This document shows positions 1 through 5,018 of a DNA stretch of 7,058 nucleotides, in pieces. Source of the stretch: Hellea sp042093735 (lineage in GTDB: Bacteria; Pseudomonadota; Alphaproteobacteria; Caulobacterales; Maricaulaceae); NCBI GenBank assembly GCA_042093735.1, contig JBELEM010000053.1:1-7058 (forward strand), read 5' to 3'. Every line of letters starts with the position of its first letter. Position 1 is the first letter of the stretch. Position numbers and translations under genes: made by a program. The notes under the pieces were generated by a model. It had not been told where the DNA came from, did not search any database, and saw only the letters and a list, made by a program, of their open reading frames with translations.

Positions 1-595
1 CTTCAGTTATATAACTTTTAGTTTTTATTGATTGAAGTTCTTGTTCAGAAGCAATATTTATGACTTTAGTATCATGATACCAAATACCGTATGATAAGTT
101 GTCTTTCGCATCTAGCTGAATACCTTTTCCTGTGCGCATTCCATCTTTCCATTCTCCTGTATATTTAGACCCATCAACTGAGGTGTAGACTCCATTTCCA
201 TTGCGTTTATCGTTTATGTAATTTCCCACATAAGTTGAGCCATCTTCTTTCGTAAAAGTACCTTGTCCATTAGCTTTATCGTACCTCCAGTTTCCCTCAT
301 AAATAGCAAAACCTTTTTCAGTTGGTTCAGTAGATTTTCCAAAGCCATGTCTTTGCCCCATTTTCCACTCGCCCTCATAAGTCCACCCATTAGCCGCTTT
401 TAATATTGCTTGCCCGTTTAATTGGTCTTTTTTCCATTCTCCTGTGGCTGTACCGTCTATACTAGTGAGGTACTTGGTACCAAAACACTTATTATATATT
501 TTGTTTTGGTTTTCAGGACAGGGTGGAAGTTTAGACTGCTGTGCAAGTGCAGGACTAGAGAGAGCAATAAGGGCTGTGAGGAGTAATCTTTTCAT
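1..595 (-). CDS. Exported MORN-repeat protein, C-terminus cut by window edge
   Basis: The reading frame opens with ATG at 595 and runs without a stop to the left edge, giving 198 residues of an incomplete protein. Residues 1-18 form a Sec signal peptide (MKRLLLTALIALSSPALA, ALA cleavage site). Two cysteines follow (C26, C37) in a CPENQ...CFGT segment typical of the start of bacterial MORN proteins. At least four MORN units follow: YEGEWKMGQRHGFG (73-86), YEGNWRYDKANGQG (99-112), YVGNYINDKRNGNG (122-135) and YTGEWKDGMRTGKG (145-158), with degenerate units near 50-65 and 169. From residue 175 the sequence turns polar and leaves the repeat pattern. MORN repeats are beta-hairpin arrays; in exported bacterial proteins their ligand is usually unknown. 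An AGGA-containing stretch lies just before the ATG. The lipoprotein gene ends 118 bp upstream, so co-transcription is possible but unproven. Function is not assigned. Confidence 0.88.
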   Translation of the reverse strand, partial: MKRLLLTALIALSSPALAQQSKLPPCPENQNKIYNKCFGTKYLTSIDGTATGEWKKDQLNGQAILKAANGWTYEGEWKMGQRHGFGKSTEPTEKGFAIYEGNWRYDKANGQGTFTKEDGSTYVGNYINDKRNGNGVYTSVDGSKYTGEWKDGMRTGKGIQLDAKDNLSYGIWYHDTKVINIASEQELQSIKTKSYITE

Positions 596-630
596 GTCCT
601 ATCCTTAACAAGAGACTAGTAGCTTGCCAA
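578..630 (-). repeat. Leader and first codons of the MORN gene, copy A of a diverged duplicate
   Basis: On the minus strand this stretch runs from TTGGCAAGC (630-622) through TTGTTAAG to the ATG at 595 and the first codons MKRLLL. The same order of motifs recurs at 1776-1827 with one single-base gap and a handful of substitutions. The longest identical block covers 14 bases across the start codon (582-595 against 1780-1793). TTGGCA could be a -35 element, but the bases about 17 nt further on are a poor -10. What this copy contributes beyond the start region is therefore uncertain. Confidence 0.6.
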
Positions 631-713
631 GGGCGGGGTAGTTGTGCAGATTGAGGGTATGATTAAAGCAAAAACGAAAACAAGTAGATTAGTGCGGCTG
701 GTCATATCTATTG

Positions 714-1526
714 TTATTTTTCTGCTAAAAGACGTAATGCATTCTCAAAATATTCTACATTCGAAACTTTAAAAAAATATTCGTTTGTTGGTCTATCAGC
801 TTCATAGATTGAAAATTTTATATCCCCGCCCTTCAATAAAGAAGAGGTAATAATACTGGAATGCTGTGGCCCAAAGCTCAACCTATCACCACGATTATAA
901 GCATAAATTTTGTGTCTGAGACCATCATTATCTAGTAGCCCAACATTATACTTGTCTGGAGAATATGCTTTAACTGGTTTATTGCCAGCATATTCGAATA
1001 ACACAATATCAACCTCGGATTTTCCATCTATAAAAAATCTAACGTCCAATGCACTATTTTGTGTAGCAGTATTGCTAAAGCTGCCTCTAATTCTTTCCGC
1101 ATTCCATATAAAAGCTTCATTAGTCTTTTCACCAAATTCATCAGTATAGTAAACAATAGACCACATGCCCGTGTTGCTTAAATTCTTCAAACGGTCCGCC
1201 TCTTTCGCAGCTGCTTCCTTTCTCATTTTTTCTTCTGCCTCAGATTTATCCATATGCTTCATTAAATTACGCATATCGACTAAGGATGCAGATTGAGGGT
1301 ATAATTTTTCAATTTTTAAAATTACATTGCGTGCTTCTGTAAAATTATTATTGTCGTACTCCCTTTGAGCGATTGCGATTAGTCTGGGTTCACCATTTTT
1401 TATTTCATCTAATGCATTCAGAAGTTTTTCATTTTCAGCGACAAGTGCATCATAATCAGATTGAGGGACACCACATGCCGATAAAAAAATGGATAATACT
1501 AGCAACAAATAATTTTTTTTAATCAT
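714..1526 (-). CDS. Outer-membrane-type lipoprotein with coiled coil, helical repeats and beta-rich C-terminal domain
   Basis: This encodes a 270-residue lipoprotein of unknown function. I place the start at ATG 1526 because GAGGAAC lies 6 nt before it. An in-frame TTG at 1541 overlaps that ribosome binding site and only adds five residues before the signal peptide. Residues 1-18 are a lipoprotein signal with lipobox LSAC (C18). The next residue is Gly, not the Asp that retains lipoproteins in the inner membrane of enterics, so the outer membrane is more likely. The segment VPQSDYDALVAENEKLLNAL (20-39) is a short coiled coil common just after such lipoboxes. Residues 48-80 look like a TPR-type helical pair (AIAQREYDNNNFTEA). 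Residues 92-115 are charged and helical. From about 120 the protein is beta-rich, with a WSIVYYTDEFGEKT motif and a GSFSNTATQNSAL motif. No catalytic motif is visible. It precedes the MORN gene on the same strand and is separated from the hxs operon by 323 bp. Confidence 0.85.
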   Translation of the reverse strand: MIKKNYLLLVLSIFLSACGVPQSDYDALVAENEKLLNALDEIKNGEPRLIAIAQREYDNNNFTEARNVILKIEKLYPQSASLVDMRNLMKHMDKSEAEEKMRKEAAAKEADRLKNLSNTGMWSIVYYTDEFGEKTNEAFIWNAERIRGSFSNTATQNSALDVRFFIDGKSEVDIVLFEYAGNKPVKAYSPDKYNVGLLDNDGLRHKIYAYNRGDRLSFGPQHSSIITSSLLKGGDIKFSIYEADRPTNEYFFKVSNVEYFENALRLLAEK

Positions 1527-1532
1527 TGTTAA

Positions 1533-1539
1533 GTTCCTC
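1533..1539 (-). promoter_or_regulatory. Ribosome binding site deciding the lipoprotein start
   Basis: GAGGAAC on the minus strand sits 6 nt before ATG 1526. It overlaps the alternative TTG codon at 1541-1539, so TTG initiation would have to start inside its own binding site. This favours the ATG. Confidence 0.7.
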
Positions 1540-1545
1540 AAGAAA

Positions 1546-1574
1546 TTTAAATTTCAGAATAAACAATAAATCAA
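1546..1574 (-). promoter_or_regulatory. Candidate promoter for the lipoprotein gene
   Basis: On the minus strand TTGATT (1574-1569) is followed after 17 bp by TTTAAA (1551-1546), a moderate match to sigma-70 -35/-10 elements. Transcription would start near 1540, leaving a leader that just includes the ribosome binding site. The surroundings are AT-rich, so a chance match is quite possible. Confidence 0.3.
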
Positions 1575-1718
1575 TGATACTTAGTTACAACTAATAATAT
1601 TGCGCCCATTTTTCCTACTACTTTTCCCACTACTTTAGTATCCACTTAAGCCTACAATAGATAATTATTCCCATTTTATTGGGGTTAGTTCTTCACAAAA
1701 CTTCCATAAGCTATCTAA

Positions 1719-1738
1719 TGTGGTGCTATTTTACCACA
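1719..1738. repeat. Short inverted repeat TGTGGT-N8-ACCACA
   Basis: There are perfect 6-bp arms (1719-1724 and 1733-1738) around an 8-base loop. No T-run follows on the minus strand, so it does not look like an intrinsic terminator of the hxs operon. It could be a protein-binding palindrome or chance. Confidence 0.35.
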
Positions 1739-1763
1739 GTTTGCTTCTGTTTAGATACTACTT

Positions 1764-1827
1764 TTAAAGCTTAGCAAGAAGTAATCTTTTCATCTTTTAC
1801 ACTTAACAAAAGACTGTGGCTTGCCAA
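1764..1827 (-). pseudogene. Relic of a second MORN-type gene start (copy B)
   Basis: On the minus strand TTGGCAAGC (1827-1819), TTGTTAAG and an ATG at 1793 repeat the leader and start of the MORN gene at 578-630. The frame then reads MKRLLLAKL and stops at TAA (1766-1764), after only nine residues. The first six residues match the MORN signal peptide start exactly, and the codons differ only at third positions (CTC/CTT). Downstream of the stop I see no MORN coding sequence. The best reading is the decayed 5' end of a duplicated gene. An alternative is a conserved leader or attenuator-like element used by both loci. Confidence 0.5.
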
Positions 1828-1849
1828 AAAGTTCAAGATTGTAGTTCTT

Positions 1850-3076
1850 TTATTTTATTGTTTCTAGTGTGTGTAAAAACGCGATTATATTTTTTATTTC
1901 ATTATCGGAAAGAGGCTCTGAAGGAGAGTATGAGCCTCCCCATTTAGTTAATTTTGTAATGAACTCTCTTCTTTGAATAACATTGTAATTGGTTCCGTCA
2001 AAGTCTTTCAATGGATCTGTGTGGGCCTTTATGACTGAATATAAGTTTTTATAGGAGCCTGAATGACTATACGGTGATGTTTTAGTAACATTTATTAGTG
2101 GAGGTGTTCGAAACTTGTACGTATCTGCTTCCTTTAGTGTAACGTTAAATCTTCCATAATCGACTCCGAAGCCATTTTTCCCAAAGCCTATTTGCTTGAA
2201 AGGCATTACGTGAAATTCCAAATCAGACATTAAAGGCCCATTATGACAACTAGAGCATTGACCCTTGCCAAAGAAGGTGAGTCCTCCTCTTAGTTCAGAT
2301 TCCGTTAACTCGCCTCCATTATACATAAAATCATCAAACTTAGTTTTCTCAACTGCAAAGTTTTTACGAATAAAATGTGCAACAGATTCAGCAATATCAA
2401 AAAAAGTTATTTCATCTACTGATTTTGAGGTGGCATTTGCTAACTCTTCAGATAATGCAATATCATTTTTCAAACGGTCTGATAAAATTTGATAAATTTT
2501 ATCAGCTGCATTAGTCTTTTCAGTCTCATAGGTTCTTGCGACATTCTCATCACGGACTACCATTTCACGTATTTCAACAAAGGGTAAATGTACTGCTACA
2601 ATTAAGGGGTCACTGGAAGGGTATACTGTTCCAAACTGACTGATTAAATTTGACTTATTTACTTGTACTTTTCCATCCCAGAAAAAAGTATTAAAACCCT
2701 TGGAGCCTCGTCCCCATAAGGGTAATGTATTTCTTGGCACTATATCACCGCCTGACATCATTCGGGTATGGCCCTCACCCATGCCACCAGTTCCAACGGC
2801 ATTTGCTAGTCCATCAGCTGAAGAAAATTTGTCCAGATGACAAGTTTGGCAAGATGTTTTGCCGTTAAAACTCAATAGAGTTGATTCAAATATTTTTTTG
2901 CCGATAGAAACTTTCTTGCTGTCTGTTTTCAATTGAATGCTATTTAAAGGTATTACTAATGAGTCTTGAGCTGCCTTTTTTAAGGCTTGTTCTCTCATTG
3001 GGGATTGTGCTTGGGTATTAAAACATAATAATAATGAGAGAAGAAAAATTTTTTTAATTACGGATTTCATGAGCAT
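1850..3076 (-). CDS. HXS-associated MauG-like di-haem cytochrome c peroxidase family protein
   Basis: This 408-residue protein has an N-terminal Sec signal (hydrophobic 9-19, probable cleavage after TQA at 23) and two haem c sites, CQTCH (76-80) and CSSCH (274-278). That is the architecture of bacterial cytochrome c peroxidase and MauG. The C-terminal FRTPPLINVTKTSPYSHSG segment (322-340) is the family signature. It leads into YSVIKAHTDPL (346-356), where other members carry the second ligand of the high-potential haem (Met in classical peroxidases, Tyr in MauG); here His352 is the obvious candidate. MauG uses high-valent haem to make tryptophan tryptophylquinone in another protein. By context this member may oxidise an HXS target in the periplasm. 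ATG 3076 has AGGA 8 nt upstream; the in-frame ATG at 3070 is spaced less well. The gene overlaps its upstream neighbour and ends the operon. A plain hydrogen peroxide-detoxifying peroxidase is less likely here. Confidence 0.92.
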   Translation of the reverse strand: MLMKSVIKKIFLLSLLLCFNTQAQSPMREQALKKAAQDSLVIPLNSIQLKTDSKKVSIGKKIFESTLLSFNGKTSCQTCHLDKFSSADGLANAVGTGGMGEGHTRMMSGGDIVPRNTLPLWGRGSKGFNTFFWDGKVQVNKSNLISQFGTVYPSSDPLIVAVHLPFVEIREMVVRDENVARTYETEKTNAADKIYQILSDRLKNDIALSEELANATSKSVDEITFFDIAESVAHFIRKNFAVEKTKFDDFMYNGGELTESELRGGLTFFGKGQCSSCHNGPLMSDLEFHVMPFKQIGFGKNGFGVDYGRFNVTLKEADTYKFRTPPLINVTKTSPYSHSGSYKNLYSVIKAHTDPLKDFDGTNYNVIQRREFITKLTKWGGSYSPSEPLSDNEIKNIIAFLHTLETIK

Positions 3077-3449
3077 CTATTACGTCCTTTAATCCTTTAG
3101 CATCATTTTCAATTGCCTTTAAGCGCATGTAACCTAGTTCATTTTCGCGCAAGCCCCAAAGCTTTAGTTTTTTTTGAAGCAAATCATAATCCTGACAATC
3201 AATTAAAGCAATTTCAGATTGTTCTAGGGCTCTAATGGTTTGGGTGCTCGGGGTTTCAGAAGTTTTCATTTTCGCTAAATAATGAGACCGCATTGCGCTA
3301 TCACAAAGATAAGTTAGCTCTCCGTAGGAAGATTGATTGGTATGCATAAGCATTGTGCGCCATAAAGGAAAAGCCAAAACACTAAATAAAATGCCAATGC
3401 TAAAACCTAATAATAGTGAAGATCTAAATCTATTTAATCCCAAATGCAT
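3054..3449 (-). CDS. Small single-pass membrane protein of the HXS system (recalled TIGR03982-type)
   Basis: This encodes 131 residues. A short positively charged N-terminus (R7, R9) precedes one hydrophobic segment at about 10-30, predicting N-in/C-out topology with roughly 100 residues in the periplasm. The periplasmic part is helical and charged and holds two cysteines (C49, C84) that could form a disulphide, plus W30 and W98 and a YDLLQKKLKLWGLRENELGY segment (88-107). No enzymatic motif is visible. Position between hxsA and the MauG-like gene fits a small accessory family that I recall being named only by its association with HXS systems; identification rests mainly on context and size. 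ATG 3449 lies 20 nt inside the end of hxsA with a weak upstream binding site (AAGAAG), so expression probably depends on translating hxsA. It might anchor the MauG-like protein or hold HxsA at the membrane; this is inference. Confidence 0.8.
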   Translation of the reverse strand: MHLGLNRFRSSLLLGFSIGILFSVLAFPLWRTMLMHTNQSSYGELTYLCDSAMRSHYLAKMKTSETPSTQTIRALEQSEIALIDCQDYDLLQKKLKLWGLRENELGYMRLKAIENDAKGLKDVIDAHEIRN

Positions 3450-3942
3450 CTAATACTTCTTGAGTAATTGTTCCTGTAATAGACATGCCATAATCTTTTT
3501 GGAATTTTGCTAAAGCTGATTTAGTTTCAGGGCCAACTTGGCCATCAATAAATCCATTGTAGTAACCATAAGCCATCAAACCAGTTTGCACTCTTCTGAC
3601 GCGTAGAGTAAATTGCTCTAATGGAGTGGGTGAGTTGCTTCCTGGCATTGAATTTTTTGGTAGAATTGACGAAGGAGGGGTGCTGTTTGATCTGGGTGTA
3701 GAATATTTCGGAGTTATTGACGGACCTGTTGAACTTGATCTGTGCGAACCATGTGAACCATGACTAGCGTGTGAACGATGTTGAGCAATTTTTATATCTT
3801 TTGCTTTTGTGAATATATCAAATAGTCCTTTGGAATTTTCCGATGGATTATCTTGCTCGGTACGTGCGGGTGCTGCAATGGCTGTAATCGCAGATAATCC
3901 CGCAAATGCTAAACTGTTGATTATAAATTTTTTCTTTTTCAT
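3430..3942 (-). CDS. hxsA: His-Xaa-Ser repeat protein HxsA, exported, with peptidoglycan-binding domain
   Basis: This is the presumed substrate of the system. Residues 1-26 are a Sec signal peptide (KKKK, then hydrophobic to AIAAPA). After a short linker come five perfect tandem tripeptides, HRSHASHGSHGSHRS (55-69), the family-defining repeat. A Ser/Pro/Asn-rich low-complexity linker follows (70-106, with SNSTPP, PKNSMP and GSNSPTP). A C-terminal peptidoglycan-binding domain of the PG_binding_1 type spans about 108-168 (RRVQTGLMAYGYYNGFIDG, VGPETKSALAKFQ). The protein contains no cysteine and no tryptophan, which limits the chemistry possible on it. The ATG at 3942 overlaps the hxsC stop (ATGA) and has no recognisable Shine-Dalgarno sequence, so it is probably made by reinitiation in about the same amount as its enzymes. 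It ends at TAG 3430, inside the next gene. The predicted role is a modified protein held in the cell wall; the modification is unknown. Confidence 0.93.
   Translation of the reverse strand: MKKKKFIINSLAFAGLSAITAIAAPARTEQDNPSENSKGLFDIFTKAKDIKIAQHRSHASHGSHGSHRSSSTGPSITPKYSTPRSNSTPPSSILPKNSMPGSNSPTPLEQFTLRVRRVQTGLMAYGYYNGFIDGQVGPETKSALAKFQKDYGMSITGTITQEVLDAFGIK
3736..3780 (-). repeat. hxsA: Five tandem His-Xaa-Ser codon triplets in hxsA
   Basis: These 45 bases encode the five HxS tripeptides with middle residues R, A, G, G, R. The two central HGS units are near-identical at DNA level (GAACCATG occurs twice on the plus strand), pointing to recent unit duplication. The flanking sequence leaves the pattern immediately at SSTGPS. 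Confidence 0.95.
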
Positions 3943-5018
3943 AACGGACCGGCATGTTTGTAATCTTCAAGTGTACTATGCCACGAAAAAAATCCTGTGC
4001 AAACATCTTTCACGCTACAACCACCACATTCAATTGGAAATCCTTGTTTCCAGTCTGAGATTGATCTGTTAAGGTATGGGCGAAGGTTATCTTTAACGGT
4101 GCAATGAGGAATATTATAAAGCGTTACATTTATTCCTTTTGAGATACCTATAGAAAGCGCTTTTTCCAATTGAGATAAATCAGAAGAGTGATCAATAAAT
4201 TGTGTTGTCCAGCGGTTTTTTGCGAATCCGATTTTTTCAAGTTGCATAATGGCCCATATAGAGACAAATGATAGCTTGCTTGAAACAAAACGACTCAAAT
4301 CGATTAGTGTTTCATAGTTTTGTTGGAGAAGAACCGTTCTGAGCTCAATCTGTAGGCCAGCAAGTGCCATTTTGGGAAGAGTTTTCATTAGTAACTCATA
4401 CGCTCCAATTTTTCCTACTATTTGGTCATGTATCTCTGGGGTGGAAGAATATAATGGAACCCCCCATAATATAGATTTAAAGGCATCACTGCGAAGATGG
4501 TTTATGTCCTCGGTCGTTATGTGCTGAGCATTTGTTAATATATGAAATGTTAAATCTGGACGACGATTATAAAGTGTCTCAAGTAAAGTAAATAATTGAT
4601 CTTTAAACAGTAAAGGCTCCCCGCCTGAAAATCCAATCATCATGTTTTCAGGAGCTAATAAGCATGCCTTTTCCATGAAATTAAACATATCAACATGAGT
4701 TTTTTTCGGAGGCTGCGAACACATTATGCATAATTGGTCACATCTTTCAGTTACCAGTAATGTATTGTGTTTAGAATTATAACGTATCCAACGTGATAAA
4801 CGGTTAAATTTTGGCTCAAGAAAAACAATATCACCAATAACTTCATCTGCGATTGGGCACATAAAGCTGAAAGTCAAATTTTTATACTTAAATACTAACT
4901 CGCTATTTATTTCCCCTATCAGCTCAGCATTATTTGGTCCAGGGATTCGGGATAATCTTACAACATTGGGGGGGGAATTCATATCACTGAAATTAACAAA
5001 TAACTTAAGTTCAATCAC
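3939..5018 (-). CDS. hxsC: HXS radical SAM maturase HxsC
   Basis: This 359-residue radical SAM enzyme has the cluster motif CDQLCIMC (C93, C97, C100) and the SAM-binding GFSGGEP motif (129-135). The radical SAM core sits behind an unusual domain of about 85 residues. Near the C-terminus C331-x2-C334-x5-C340 suggests an auxiliary iron-sulphur cluster of SPASM/twitch type, with C306 a possible fourth ligand. It pairs with HxsB and is expected to act in the cytoplasm on HxsA. The start is GTG 5018, overlapping the hxsB stop (GTGA); AGGAG lies 10 nt upstream and no better start exists before the ATG at codon 13. Codons 15-17 contain eight consecutive C residues, a possible slippage site: gain or loss of one base brings a stop within a few codons. 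The stop overlaps hxsA. The reaction catalysed is not known. Confidence 0.93.
   Translation of the reverse strand: MIELKLFVNFSDMNSPPNVVRLSRIPGPNNAELIGEINSELVFKYKNLTFSFMCPIADEVIGDIVFLEPKFNRLSRWIRYNSKHNTLLVTERCDQLCIMCSQPPKKTHVDMFNFMEKACLLAPENMMIGFSGGEPLLFKDQLFTLLETLYNRRPDLTFHILTNAQHITTEDINHLRSDAFKSILWGVPLYSSTPEIHDQIVGKIGAYELLMKTLPKMALAGLQIELRTVLLQQNYETLIDLSRFVSSKLSFVSIWAIMQLEKIGFAKNRWTTQFIDHSSDLSQLEKALSIGISKGINVTLYNIPHCTVKDNLRPYLNRSISDWKQGFPIECGGCSVKDVCTGFFSWHSTLEDYKHAGPL

Larger units (their letters stand above)
1527..1849. other. 323-bp intergenic region between hxs operon end and lipoprotein gene
   Basis: No gene-length frame is visible on either strand. From right to left it contains a relic of the MORN gene start (1764-1827), a short inverted repeat (1719-1738), an imperfect tandem pair of 12-mers (1614-1625 and 1626-1637, 10 of 12 identical) and the candidate lipoprotein promoter. 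I looked for a stem followed by a T-run just after the operon's last stop codon on the minus strand and found no convincing Rho-independent terminator. Confidence 0.7.

Noticed and set aside
910..1149. Open frame on the plus strand inside the lipoprotein gene
   Set aside because: It lies antisense to a well-supported gene with lipobox and ribosome binding site, has no plausible binding site and looks like a frame shadow.
1513..1520. Eight-base A tract (coding strand) at lipoprotein codons 3-5 as a slippage switch
   Set aside because: Runs of A are expected in the Lys-rich start of signal peptides in an AT-rich genome; much weaker evidence than the C tract in hxsC.
1527..1541. TTG at 1541 as an upstream start of the lipoprotein
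   Set aside because: It overlaps the ribosome binding site of ATG 1526 and adds residues ahead of an already complete lipoprotein signal.
1790..1850. Intrinsic terminator after the hxs operon
   Set aside because: The minus strand after the stop offers only weak A/T arms with a long loop and no stable GC stem, so I did not call one.
2265..2492. Open frame on the plus strand inside the MauG-like gene
   Set aside because: It is antisense to the region around the second haem site; no motif or start signal supports it.
3736..3780. Tandem repeat as a CRISPR-like or mobile repeat
   Set aside because: The periodicity is 9 bases, in frame, and encodes the His-X-Ser tripeptides; it is a protein repeat.
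3809..4072. Open frame on the plus strand across the hxsC/hxsA junction
   Set aside because: It is antisense to two recognised genes and shows no domain.
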